A DNA stretch of 39,574 nucleotides from Cupriavidus basilensis (GTDB lineage: Bacteria > Pseudomonadota > Gammaproteobacteria > Burkholderiales > Burkholderiaceae). The translations under genes and the position numbers were made by a program. The notes beneath the pieces were generated by a model. It did not search any database. It had not been told where the DNA came from and was given only the letters and a program-made list of their open reading frames with translations. Numbering within the stretch: position 1 is the first letter of the stretch; each line of letters starts with the position of its first letter. The stretch lies in assembly GCF_029335485.1 (NCBI RefSeq), contig NZ_JARJLM010000504.1, forward strand, positions 1-39,574. The letters run 5' to 3'. This document shows positions 31,970-39,574 of this stretch, in pieces.

Positions 31970-33739
31970 TCAGAAGTACTGCGCGCCCTGAACCCAGAAC
32001 CTGGGGCTGCGCACCGGCCCCCCGCTTTGATCGCGCTGGCCCACGGGCCAGGCCAGCGCCAGGCTGATCTGATGCCCCTGCCCCACCCAGGCGCCACCGA
32101 CGCCCGCGCCCGTCAGCCGGCGCGTGTTGCGCTCCCTGGTCCAGGGCTGCTTGTTGATATCCACCACGCTCTTGTCCACGAAGGCGCTCAGTTGCCAGCC
32201 GGGCGCCACCGCGTAGCGCAGCTCCAGGCTGGCCTGCCAGCCCTGGTCGCCGCTGCCTGCGCCCAGCGCATAGGCGCGCACGCCATTGGGCCCGCCCATG
32301 CCGAACTTCTCCGAACCGTCGAGGTTGCCGGCGGCCCATTGCGCATTGACCTGGGCATAGAGCTGCAGGCGGTTGCCCAGCTGCTGCAGGCGCGCCGCGT
32401 TCAGGTTCAGCTTGCTGAAGCTGCCGCCGGCCCGCGCGCTGATCCGGTCGATGAATTCCGTCAGCGGATCACCGATGCGCAGCCGTCCCGTGCTGTAGCT
32501 CGCCGAGAACACGGTCTGCCCGCCACCGAACAAGCTGTCCTGGCTGTTGCCGTTCACGCCGGCGGTCCACAGTCCCACGCGCTTGCTCACGCTGGTTTCG
32601 AACAGATCCATCTCGTCGCGCAGCCGCTTGTCGTCGTATTGCAGTTGCGCGCTCAGGTTGAAGGCACGGCTGCGCAGCAGCGGCTGCGCGACGAAAACGC
32701 TGCGGATGCCGGCGCGGCCGTGTGCTTCCAGCACCGAGAAATCCTTGCCGAGGTGATAGCCCATCTCTGAGTACGACACGCCCACGCGCGTGGACCAGGG
32801 CCCGACCGGCAACTGGTAGCCGGCGCGGTAGTAGCGCTGCCGCTTGTCGCTGCCGAGCACGCGCAGGTTCAACTGGTCTCCCAGCCGCAACGGGTAGTTG
32901 AGGTAGACGCTGCCGCCCAGGCGGTATTCGCCGGTGTAGAAGCCGCCGTAGTTGTCTGCCTCCACGCTGCCGCCGGCCAGCGGACCGGGCTCCGCCTCGA
33001 CCAGCAGGTCGGTGGTACCGGGCTCCGAGCCAGCCTGCAGGGTGCCTTTGATCCCGATGCCGGGCATGTCGTTCAGCAGCAGCAGGCGGCTCTCCAGCTC
33101 CCCGCCATGGACCGCCTCGCCGCTCTTGAGCCGCGACAGGGGCTGGCGCAGCACGCCGTCGAACACGCGCGACCCGTTCTGCAAGGCAATCTGTCCATAC
33201 CTGCCTTCCACGACTTCGAGCCGGACCATGCCGTCCTCGATATCCTGCTGCGGCAGGAAGGCGCGCGCCAGCAGATAGCCATGCTCGTGGTAATACGCGG
33301 TGATGCGGTCCGCCGCCGCGCGCAGGCCGGCAAGGTCCTGTTCGCTGCCGTTCAGGTCGGCCAGCAGGGGCAGCAATTGCGCCGGGTCGAATACCTGGTT
33401 CCCGTCGATGCGAAAGCCCCGCACCTTCAGGCGTATCCCCGGCGCCTCGGGCGCGGCCGGCGCGGCGCGATCGTCCGCTTTAGGCAAATCCAGCTCCAGG
33501 CCGGACGGCGCGGGCAATTCCGGACGCACGGTCTCCAGATCGCGCATGGTCTGTCCGGCCCTGGGCACATTCGGCACATTCGGCACGCCAGGCACCTGCG
33601 CCTGCCCCGCTGCCGGCAGCAGCATCATCAGACCGACGCCGCAGGCGCGCAGCGCCGCGCCGCGCCGCACGGCCCGCCCGGCAACGGCCGGGCAAACTCG
33701 TACATCGGCATCGACAAAGGTTTCGCCGCCGCCCGTCAT
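31970..33739 (-). CDS. TpsB outer-membrane transporter (ShlB/FhaC/HecB family)
   Basis: A protein of about 589 residues that secretes the adjacent TpsA. After a signal segment (GVGLMMLLPAAGQAQ) and a proline/valine-rich linker (GVPNVPNVPRAG) come two POTRA domains (first around GIRLKVRGFRIDGNQVF, second around EVVEGRYGQIALQNG) and a 16-strand barrel ending in Phe (VQGAQYF). The loop-6 motif appears as GGPNGVRAYALG, a common form of VRGY. The ATG at 33739 has GGAAG seven bases upstream; ATGs at 33760 and 33796 have none. It lies between the second chaperone and TpsA genes, as fhaC lies next to fim genes in Bordetella. Confidence 0.88.
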   Translation of the reverse strand: MTGGGETFVDADVRVCPAVAGRAVRRGAALRACGVGLMMLLPAAGQAQVPGVPNVPNVPRAGQTMRDLETVRPELPAPSGLELDLPKADDRAAPAAPEAPGIRLKVRGFRIDGNQVFDPAQLLPLLADLNGSEQDLAGLRAAADRITAYYHEHGYLLARAFLPQQDIEDGMVRLEVVEGRYGQIALQNGSRVFDGVLRQPLSRLKSGEAVHGGELESRLLLLNDMPGIGIKGTLQAGSEPGTTDLLVEAEPGPLAGGSVEADNYGGFYTGEYRLGGSVYLNYPLRLGDQLNLRVLGSDKRQRYYRAGYQLPVGPWSTRVGVSYSEMGYHLGKDFSVLEAHGRAGIRSVFVAQPLLRSRAFNLSAQLQYDDKRLRDEMDLFETSVSKRVGLWTAGVNGNSQDSLFGGGQTVFSASYSTGRLRIGDPLTEFIDRISARAGGSFSKLNLNAARLQQLGNRLQLYAQVNAQWAAGNLDGSEKFGMGGPNGVRAYALGAGSGDQGWQASLELRYAVAPGWQLSAFVDKSVVDINKQPWTRERNTRRLTGAGVGGAWVGQGHQISLALAWPVGQRDQSGGPVRSPRFWVQGAQYF

Positions 33740-33861
33740 TTGATTTCTTCCCATCGCCATCACATGTATTTCACGGCCGGCCCATGCGATGCGCATGCGC
33801 CGCCCACAACCTGGAAAACCCAGGTCTTCCCTCGTAGAAAATGCCGGTCCCCGCGCGGGCG

Positions 33862-34647
33862 CTACCTTGCCACTGGCGCATTCCCGACAACCAGTTCGCC
33901 GCTATCCCTGGCGGCTTCGTAGCGGATCACCGCCTCGTCCCCGGCACCGCCCTTCAAGCTGCCTAGCGCGATCCGCGTGACGCCGAGCGGCGCGATGGTC
34001 TGGCCGTCCAGCGCCACCGACGCGACGCCGCGCCGGATCTCCAGACGCGCCAGCGAGACGTGGTAAGGCGTGGGGTTGGTCGCTACCAGGACGGCACCGC
34101 CCTCCTTCCCTTCGGGGCCGAACGCCCATGTCACCCGGCCGGCGGCTTCGTCGGCATTGCCAGGCAAGCCCGCCGGCCGGAACAGCAGCTTCATGCGCGT
34201 ACGGTAGGAGAGGCGCAGCAGATAGGTGCTGTCCTCGGCCAGCGGCGGCACCTCCAGGAGATTGATCCAGAACACCGACTCGCGATCGCCCGGGAGCGGC
34301 TCGCCGGTGTAGCGCAGCCGGAGCACGGTCTTGCGCTCGGGGTCCAGCCTGAGCAGCGGCGGCGACAGGATGAAGGGCACGTTCAGCGTCGCCGGATCGG
34401 CATTGGCGTCGCCCTGGTCCAGCCACGCCTGGACCAGGATCGGGCTGGCGCCGGCATTGCGCAGCCTCACGTTCAGCTCCGGCGCATCGGCGGGGTAGAT
34501 GAAGCGGGTGCCGATGATCGACAGCGCGGCCTGCACCCCGGCGGGCGCCAGGACCAGCAGGAAAGCCAGCGCGAGCACCGCGCCGTGCCATGGCCGGGCG
34601 CAATGCGGCCCGCGACGGATCCGGCCCGGGCTGATCGGATCGATCAT
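33862..34647 (-). CDS. Periplasmic pilus chaperone (PapD-like), second copy
   Basis: A 261-residue chaperone with a signal core ending VQAA. The PapD N-terminal domain begins ALSIIGTRFIYPADAPELNVRL, with Arg in GTR and Lys in RMKLLFRP as the pair that anchors the pilin C-terminus, and the DRESVFWINLLEVPP signature. The second domain includes NPTPYHVSLARLEI. It shares the same framework as the first chaperone (37675-38442) but is clearly divergent, so it may serve the tip adhesin while the other serves the pilin. AAGGGG about ten bases upstream of the ATG at 34647 supports the start. The usher gene ends 92 bases upstream. Confidence 0.88.
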   Translation of the reverse strand: MIDPISPGRIRRGPHCARPWHGAVLALAFLLVLAPAGVQAALSIIGTRFIYPADAPELNVRLRNAGASPILVQAWLDQGDANADPATLNVPFILSPPLLRLDPERKTVLRLRYTGEPLPGDRESVFWINLLEVPPLAEDSTYLLRLSYRTRMKLLFRPAGLPGNADEAAGRVTWAFGPEGKEGGAVLVATNPTPYHVSLARLEIRRGVASVALDGQTIAPLGVTRIALGSLKGGAGDEAVIRYEAARDSGELVVGNAPVAR

Positions 34648-34739
34648 GCTGCCCGGCCCCCCTTGATCGGGCATGCCGGCCGGATTGACTGGCGCTGCCG
34701 CATTGCTGCTGTCCAGCACTGCTGCGGGCACGTTCAACC

Positions 34740-37589
34740 TCACGGACGCCCCGCCAGCTTCTTGTTGTTCACGCCACCGTCCGGCAGCGGACGGCACTCC
34801 AGATCCAGCATCTCGTAGCCGCTGCGTTTGCCCTCGGCGCGCGCCGGCAGGGTGTAGTCGATCGCGCAGCGCTCTTCGGGCTTCCTGCCCCATTCGACGC
34901 GGATCGTGCCACTGTCCTTTTCGCTGCGCACCACCAGGCGGCTGCCCTGGCCCACGGCGCCGATCGCCATGCCGCTTTCGGCATCGATGGCGGCGGCGGC
35001 GAAAGGCAGCAGCTCGCCGTTGGGCATACGGCTGTTGATGAGTACGGGGCGGGCCCTGCGCGTTTCGTAGGTGAGCATCACCACCGCGCCGGCGCGCGGC
35101 GCAACGCTGCGCGAAGTCACTTTCAGCTCGACGTCCTCCGGCATGTCCCTGGGATCGACATCGATGCTGTTCAACTGGTAAGGCGTCAGGCTGGGAACGA
35201 CCGCGTAGCCGCTCCGGCCCACGCGGGCGCCGCCGTAGCCGACCTGGGCGCCCGGCGCATCCGCCACATGGGCCACGCCGATGGTCTCGCTCAGGGTCTG
35301 CGCCATGGAAATGCCGCCCGGGTGCATGACGAGGCCACCCTGCGCGCTGGCGGAAGCCTGGCGATAGCCCTGCCCCTGGCCGATGCTGGCGCCCAGCGTG
35401 ACCTCGGGCAGGCGGTAGTTGATGCTGGCGTTGCCCGAGGTGGCGTGGCGCCGGTCGTCGTAGGTGCCGGAGAGCGAGTAGGAGCCCTTGCCGCCTTCGT
35501 CGAGGCGCCCCGCCACGCCGGTGGAGACCTGCGTGCCGGAACGGTCGTCGTGCGTGGCGAAGGTGTTCAGGACGGGAGCGCCGCGCGCCGACTTCCCCAG
35601 CGGAATCGACAGGTTGAGGCTGACCAGCGTGCTGTTGGCGCTGCTGGTGCCGCCGAACAGGGCTCCGCCGGACGCCGCGTTCTGCACCCGCTGCACCGAC
35701 AGGGAATAGGTGTTGCCGCGCCACTGGTTGCTATAGCCCAGCGTGAAGCTGAGCGCCCGGCCGCGCTGGTTCCAGTATTGGAGCGAGGAGCCGTTGAGGT
35801 AGATGCTGCCGCCGCTCGCGCCGAGCTGCTGGCTGATGTTGGCATCCACCCTGCTGCGCATGCGCGCATAGGAATCGGTGGTTGCGCCGCGTTCGACTGC
35901 ATCATGCAGCATCAGCGCGTCGCGCAGCCCAAGAAAACCGCCCGTGGAATAGCGGTACGCCAGCAGCGAGAAGTTGGTGCCGCTATTGGGCAGGTTCTTG
36001 CTGTACGAAACACGGAAGCTGGCGCCGCGCAGGCTGTCGCCGTTCGGCACGGTGGCCCTGGCCCAGGTGACGTCGGCGCCGAAGCCGCCGAAGGACGTGT
36101 TGAGCGCCCCGCCCAGCAGCCCGGACATATAGTTGCTGGCGACGGCCACGCCACCGTAGCCGGTCACCATATTGTTGATGCCGTGCTGCAGCGTGCCCTG
36201 GACGATGTACTGTCCGCTGCCTCGCAGCGACAGGTCGCTGGCCTTGCCCGCGGTCATGCTATAGCGCGTGACGCCGGGCCGCAGCAGTTGCACCGTGGTG
36301 GCGAAGGGCACCACGAAAACACGCGCGGCGCCATTGGCCTCCGTCACGGTGACCTGCAGGTCGCCGCCGTAGCTGGCCACCTGCAGGTCATCGATCTCGA
36401 ACGGCCCCGGCGCCACGGTGGTCTCGTAGACCAGGTAGCCGCGCTGATGGACCGAAACCCTGGCGTTCGAGCTGGCGGTGCCGCGCACCACCGGCGCGTA
36501 GTAGCGCTGCGCTTCGGGCAGCATGCGGTCGTCGCTGAAGATCTGCGCGCCGCGAAAGGAAACCGCATCGAACAGCTCGCCGCTGGTCGAACTCTCGCCA
36601 ACCAGCAGTTGCGAGCGCAGCGCGGGCAGATCGGTCTGCGCATAGATGTAGCCGCGCTGGTAGCGGCTGCCGCTCTGCGGCGACCACGTGAGCGTGCCGT
36701 TGTGGCGCAGGCGCAGCGGCCCCAGATTCGCCCCCAGGTTCAGGCCCGCATAGGCCTGGGTGGTGTTGCGTCCCTGGCTCTCGGTGGTGAATATATTGGT
36801 GTTGTAGTTGAGCAGCACGGCCGGGACGCCACTGTCCCAACTCTGCGGATCGACATAATTCTTCGACGTGGTCAGCCGCAGGTAGTATTGCGGCACGGAG
36901 AGATAGACCCGCTGCTCCGCCTGGTCGAACTTGAGCTCGGCGCCGGGAACATAACGCCCGATGTCGTCGCAGACCAGCCCCTCCGGCAGCGGGTTGGGCG
37001 GCCTATCGGGATCCTGGCCGCGTGCGCTCCTGGCCAGGTCGACACCCGCCCGCACGAGCAGATCGCGGTCATAGCAGGCCTGCGCGCTTTCCTTGCCCGC
37101 AACCTGCCTGAACTCCATGTCCTCGGTGCCGCGCCAGTTGCCGTTGACGTGCAGTTCAACGCGATACCTGCCCGGCGCGACGATATCGGGCCGCTCGAAG
37201 CGGCTGGTGTCGATCGTGAGGCCTTCGGGGCCCTGCGCCAGCATGTAGGAGTCGAAGACCACCCGCTTGCTGTCCAGGGCGGCCAGCAGCTTCGGCTCAG
37301 GCTCGCTGCCGGGCGACGGGGCATGCTCCGCGCCGCGCTCCTGCGCCGGCTTCTTTTCCTGCGCCAGGCTCTCGCCGATCTGCGCGCCGATATCGATGGA
37401 CTGGCGCGATCCCGAGCCCTGCCCCGCCACCGCGGTTGCCGCGGCCCACGCCACCGGCGACATCGCGAGCGCCGCCACGGCGCCGATCAGGCGTGGCGCA
37501 AGGCGCTCCAGCCGGGAAGCCGGCGCCAAGGCCACAACGGTGCCGCCGGGCGGGCCAGGGCGTCGAACAAGGCGTACTGAGGATTGCAT
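34740..37589 (-). CDS. Outer-membrane usher of a chaperone-usher pilus (FimD/PapC-like)
   Basis: A 949-residue usher that polymerises and exports pilin-chaperone complexes. The signal core (LIGAVAALAMSPVAWA) is followed by an unusual spacer of about 55 residues rich in Gln, Glu and Lys, then the N-terminal chaperone-binding domain (RVVFDSYMLAQG, PGRYRVELHVNG), the 24-strand barrel with plug (about 250-800; YLVYETTVAPGPFEIDDL) and the C-terminal domains (ALAPYQLNS-like VVPSLTPYQLNSIDVDPRDM, ending LECRPLPDGG). Length is slightly over the family norm because of the spacer. The start at 37589 has a poor ribosome site. It is flanked by the two chaperone genes. Confidence 0.9.
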   Translation of the reverse strand: MQSSVRLVRRPGPPGGTVVALAPASRLERLAPRLIGAVAALAMSPVAWAAATAVAGQGSGSRQSIDIGAQIGESLAQEKKPAQERGAEHAPSPGSEPEPKLLAALDSKRVVFDSYMLAQGPEGLTIDTSRFERPDIVAPGRYRVELHVNGNWRGTEDMEFRQVAGKESAQACYDRDLLVRAGVDLARSARGQDPDRPPNPLPEGLVCDDIGRYVPGAELKFDQAEQRVYLSVPQYYLRLTTSKNYVDPQSWDSGVPAVLLNYNTNIFTTESQGRNTTQAYAGLNLGANLGPLRLRHNGTLTWSPQSGSRYQRGYIYAQTDLPALRSQLLVGESSTSGELFDAVSFRGAQIFSDDRMLPEAQRYYAPVVRGTASSNARVSVHQRGYLVYETTVAPGPFEIDDLQVASYGGDLQVTVTEANGAARVFVVPFATTVQLLRPGVTRYSMTAGKASDLSLRGSGQYIVQGTLQHGINNMVTGYGGVAVASNYMSGLLGGALNTSFGGFGADVTWARATVPNGDSLRGASFRVSYSKNLPNSGTNFSLLAYRYSTGGFLGLRDALMLHDAVERGATTDSYARMRSRVDANISQQLGASGGSIYLNGSSLQYWNQRGRALSFTLGYSNQWRGNTYSLSVQRVQNAASGGALFGGTSSANSTLVSLNLSIPLGKSARGAPVLNTFATHDDRSGTQVSTGVAGRLDEGGKGSYSLSGTYDDRRHATSGNASINYRLPEVTLGASIGQGQGYRQASASAQGGLVMHPGGISMAQTLSETIGVAHVADAPGAQVGYGGARVGRSGYAVVPSLTPYQLNSIDVDPRDMPEDVELKVTSRSVAPRAGAVVMLTYETRRARPVLINSRMPNGELLPFAAAAIDAESGMAIGAVGQGSRLVVRSEKDSGTIRVEWGRKPEERCAIDYTLPARAEGKRSGYEMLDLECRPLPDGGVNNKKLAGRP

Positions 37590-37674
37590 ATACCGACGGT
37601 TGTCCTATCTGCGAAAGCTGGAAGCCGCCGTACCGGCAGCACGGCGGGAGGAGTCGGAGGGGTACTTCCGGCGC

Positions 37675-38442
37675 TCAATTCGCCAACGGCTTTTCTTCGG
37701 TGTACCGGCCGCCGTAGTCGTTGATGACTTCGTACCGGACCGAGGCGCTGGCGTGGTTGCCGGGCCTGGCCTCCGGCAGCACGAAGGTTTCCTTGCCGAG
37801 CGGGGCGACCATGCCGCCGCCCGCGGATACGGACTTGCCGTCCAGTTGGGCTTCCACCCGGCCGAAGGAAACGTGGTACGGAGTGGGGTTGCTGACTTCC
37901 ACCGCAAGCTGCTTCGCTGGCTTGCCTCCCGTCCCCTGGCCATCCACGGTGGCCAGTTTCCAGGTGAGCTTGCCGGGGGCGGCATCGACCTCCGTCAGCT
38001 CGGTTGGGCGAAAAAACAACTTGATGCGGCTTCTGAAAGCGAACCGGAGCGCATTCTCGGCCCCCTCCTGCTTTGGGGGCACCTCCAGCACATTGAGCCA
38101 GAATACGGACTCACGATCCTGCGGCAGCGGCTCCTTCGTATAGGCGATGCGCAGCACCGCGCCCCGGCCGGGCTCCACCCGGCCGACCGCCGGCGCGATC
38201 GTGAAGGGCACTTTCATTTTCTCGGGCGGAACGTTCTCGCGGCCGTCGTCCAGCCAGTTCTGCACGAGAACGGGCGCGTCGCCGGTGTTGTTCAGCCTCA
38301 AGGTAACCTCGCGGGCATCGGCGGGAAACACTATCCGCGTACCCTGTATGACAATGGCGGCCTGCGCCATGCCGGAGCAGGCGGCAAGCGCCACGACGCC
38401 GGCTGCAGCAAGGAAGGAAGAGATGCGAGCGACCGACGTCAT
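37675..38442 (-). CDS. Periplasmic pilus chaperone (PapD-like), first copy
   Basis: A 255-residue chaperone, signal peptide ending GMAQA. The N-terminal domain begins AIVIQGTRIVFPADAREVTL; the anchor residues are Arg in GTR and Lys in SRIKLFFRP, with QDRESVFWLNVLEVPP between. The second domain includes NPTPYHVSFGRVEA. It follows the pilin gene by 30 bases and precedes the usher gene by 85 bases, the usual order. It should bind the pilin and deliver it to the usher. Confidence 0.9.
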   Translation of the reverse strand: MTSVARISSFLAAAGVVALAACSGMAQAAIVIQGTRIVFPADAREVTLRLNNTGDAPVLVQNWLDDGRENVPPEKMKVPFTIAPAVGRVEPGRGAVLRIAYTKEPLPQDRESVFWLNVLEVPPKQEGAENALRFAFRSRIKLFFRPTELTEVDAAPGKLTWKLATVDGQGTGGKPAKQLAVEVSNPTPYHVSFGRVEAQLDGKSVSAGGGMVAPLGKETFVLPEARPGNHASASVRYEVINDYGGRYTEEKPLAN

Positions 38443-38472
38443 GGCATTCCCAGTAGTTAATCCCGGCTCGGT

Positions 38473-39045
38473 TTAGTAGTAGGCCATCGTGTAGCGGAGG
38501 GACGAATTCCCCGCACCGCTTTCGACGGTGGCACCGGTCTGGACATAGTTCGCTATAAAGCTCAGCGTTGCGGTGTTGTTCGCGATCTTGGCCGCCTGCG
38601 GGGCCGCCTGCGCCTGGTTCAGCGCGATCTTGCCGGTTGCGCCATTGCCAGCGTCGCTGATCATGATCTGCACGCCCTTCGCCGGCATGTTGCCTTGCAG
38701 GATCAGGTTGCCGGTGACGGGATCGATGTTGCCCGAGCTCGTGTCGAAAGACACGGAGGCCGACTTACCGTCCTTGCAGGCAGGGCCGCCGCCCAGCACC
38801 AGGTTGAAGGGCTTGTCGGCAGACTTCGTGCCGATCCCCGTGAACACGGCCGGGTCCACCTGGCCGCCCAGGTCCAGTTCGTACCGGTTGCCGGCACCCG
38901 GCTGCTGGCCGTTGATGGTGCAAGTGACATCCGTGACGGAACCGGTGAAAACAAGCTGGCCATCGAACGCATGGGACAGCGAGGGAGCCATGGCGGCCAT
39001 TGCCACGCAGGTGGCGGCCAGAGGAGCGAGGATAGTGCGCTTCAT
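38473..39045 (-). CDS. Major fimbrial subunit (type 1-like pilin)
   Basis: A 190-residue pilin with a signal peptide ending PSLSHA. The mature part shows the donor strand segment (FDGQLVFTGSVTDVTC), cysteines at 42 and 90 that form the usual disulfide, and the C-terminal beta strand ending in the aromatic pair YTMAYY. AAGGA is placed properly before the ATG at 39045. As first gene of the operon it should be the most abundant product. The long AT-rich region upstream (39046-39574) holds its regulatory sites. Confidence 0.9.
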   Translation of the reverse strand: MKRTILAPLAATCVAMAAMAPSLSHAFDGQLVFTGSVTDVTCTINGQQPGAGNRYELDLGGQVDPAVFTGIGTKSADKPFNLVLGGGPACKDGKSASVSFDTSSGNIDPVTGNLILQGNMPAKGVQIMISDAGNGATGKIALNQAQAAPQAAKIANNTATLSFIANYVQTGATVESGAGNSSLRYTMAYY

Positions 39046-39206
39046 GTGATTTCCTTCTTTGGTTGGTAGTTGGGGTATGAACCAATCTATTGGCGATGCC
39101 CCGGTTTAAACGCAGGTTCGCAATGGAACTGCCACACCGGCTGCGGGACCGTTCCGTTTACGGCCAGACTCCCTGAACGCCTGGTTCATTCACGACCGGA
39201 CCCACA

Positions 39207-39249
39207 GTGACACCTAGGTCACTCGACGGTGACCGAATCATATAGGTCA
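39207..39249. promoter_or_regulatory. Cluster of GGTCA/TGACC half-sites upstream of the pilin gene
   Basis: Four half-sites occur within 43 bases: TGAC at 39208, GGTCAC at 39217-39222, GTGACC at 39229-39234 and GGTCA at 39245-39249. The middle pair forms an exact 18-base inverted repeat with a 6-base spacer. The cluster spans the candidate -10 element of the pilin promoter, as a repressor operator would. The regulator is unknown. Confidence 0.42.
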
Positions 39250-39263
39250 AAAACCAGAATCAA
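39237..39263 (-). promoter_or_regulatory. Candidate promoter of the adhesin operon
   Basis: On the minus strand TTGATT (39263-39258) and TATGAT (39242-39237) resemble sigma-70 -35 and -10 boxes with a short 15-base spacer. A suboptimal spacer fits a promoter that needs an activator. The leader to the pilin ATG would be about 185 bases. Confidence 0.35.
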
Positions 39264-39265
39264 CC

Positions 39266-39281
39266 CCAGAAATTTCTGGTT
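39266..39281. promoter_or_regulatory. CAGA-N4-TCTG palindrome just upstream of the adhesin operon promoter
   Basis: CCAGAAATTTCTGGTT contains a perfect 14-base palindrome (39266-39279). It carries the same CAGA/TCTG arms as the sites at 14066 and 17657. It abuts the candidate -35 box, centred about 42 bases before the expected transcription start, the usual position for an activator that touches RNA polymerase. Confidence 0.42.
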
Positions 39282-39574
39282 CTATTCCGCACGAAATAAT
39301 TAATTGAATTTAAACAATCCACCCTGAATCCAGCAACCGGATCAGCCGCACCAGGCTTACCCCACGATTCGCCCACCCCACGCTGGTTGCGGCCACCCAC
39401 CGCCTTCGGCAACCTATCCTCATCCGCATAGAACCGCCCCATGCCAATGCCATTACCTAAAGTTATATTTACATCTGATTTCAATGTTTTTTATCTATAC
39501 AAATTCACTTACGCACTGCACCAAATCGCCACCTACAACTCAACACAAAAAAACATTACCTAAAAGCATACAAA
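39282..39574. other. AT-rich end region with no gene seen
   Basis: The last 290 bases are far richer in A and T than the rest of the window. An open frame on the minus strand (39260-39484) has no family resemblance or credible ribosome site and is not called. The composition suits a regulatory region or an H-NS/MvaT-type silencing zone upstream of the fimbrial operon. Confidence 0.4.

Noticed and set aside
32220-32300. VRAY instead of VRGY in the TpsB loop-6 motif as a possible defect
   Set aside because: GVRAY is a common variant among TpsB proteins of this group, and the surrounding sequence is well kept.
28454-32770. Open frame of 1438 codons on the plus strand
   Set aside because: It is antisense to TpsA and part of TpsB, has a composition of His, Gln, Ala and Asp typical of GC-rich shadow frames, and no family features. 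The minus-strand genes have clear domains and ribosome sites.
36626-36637. CAGA-N4-TCTG match in the usher gene
   Set aside because: It lies in coding sequence with a GC-rich core (TCGG) and lacks the TT core of the three intergenic sites.
35268-37580. Open frame of 770 codons on the plus strand
   Set aside because: Antisense to the usher gene, which has full domain order and correct length; the plus frame shows no recognisable motif.
39260-39484. Possible 74-residue gene on the minus strand
   Set aside because: No ribosome site or family resemblance, and it lies over the probable regulatory region of the pilin gene.

Overview
The window looks like a chromosomal segment of a high-GC beta-proteobacterium of the Burkholderiaceae, most likely Cupriavidus or a close relative. 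This rests on codon bias and gene families (TauXY-type dehydrogenase, DUF2322, MocR, LysR, a chaperone-usher plus two-partner-secretion operon). No rRNA, tRNA or CRISPR array was seen. Species assignment is inference.

Positions 1-7419 (+) hold a catabolic cluster: amino-acid permease, SnoaL-like small subunit and FAD-dependent large subunit of a taurine-dehydrogenase-like enzyme, a molybdenum sulfite dehydrogenase, a diheme cytochrome c and a MocR/TauR-type regulator. Together they suggest uptake and oxidative deamination of an amino-sulfonate or amino-sulfinate, with the released sulfite oxidised to sulfate in the periplasm. Positions 7462-10453 (-) hold an MFS exporter, a secreted GDSL hydrolase and a NIPSNAP protein, divergent from a LysR regulator (10601-11503).

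Positions 11601-23671 are a regulatory and accessory region. Two RcsC/RcsB-like systems flank it. The right-hand one (20429-23671 and 19733-20383) is an intact phosphorelay with sensor, kinase, receiver, Hpt and an RcsB-like regulator carrying Asp56. The left-hand one (11601-14030 and 14150-14848) is degenerate: the kinase stops before receiver and Hpt, and the regulator has Ala55 in place of the phosphoacceptor Asp, as in RcsA/BglJ-type auxiliary partners. Between them lie remnants of a type VI secretion effector/immunity island (PAAR end, immunity-like gene, a gene frameshifted at a G6 tract, a truncated MANRSYLY gene, an IS3-family transposase scrap) and an orphan OmpR-type regulator with a degenerate receiver.

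Positions 23985-27340 hold a TetR/VOC pair, two small secreted proteins (one with 13-residue repeats) and a serine/threonine dehydratase. Positions 27469-39045 (-) form a composite adhesin operon: pilin, chaperone, usher, second chaperone, TpsB transporter, FHA-like TpsA with GLUG repeats, and a fimbrial adhesin, recalling the Bordetella fha-fim arrangement.

The most interesting observation joins these regions. A palindromic motif, YCAGAnnWTTCTGRWT, occurs upstream of the degenerate kinase (14066), upstream of the effector island (17657) and just upstream of a candidate promoter of the adhesin operon (39266). An RcsAB-box-like site (15201-15214) lies upstream of the Ala55 regulator. This suggests an Rcs-like circuit with an auxiliary, phosphorylation-blind partner controlling surface adhesins.
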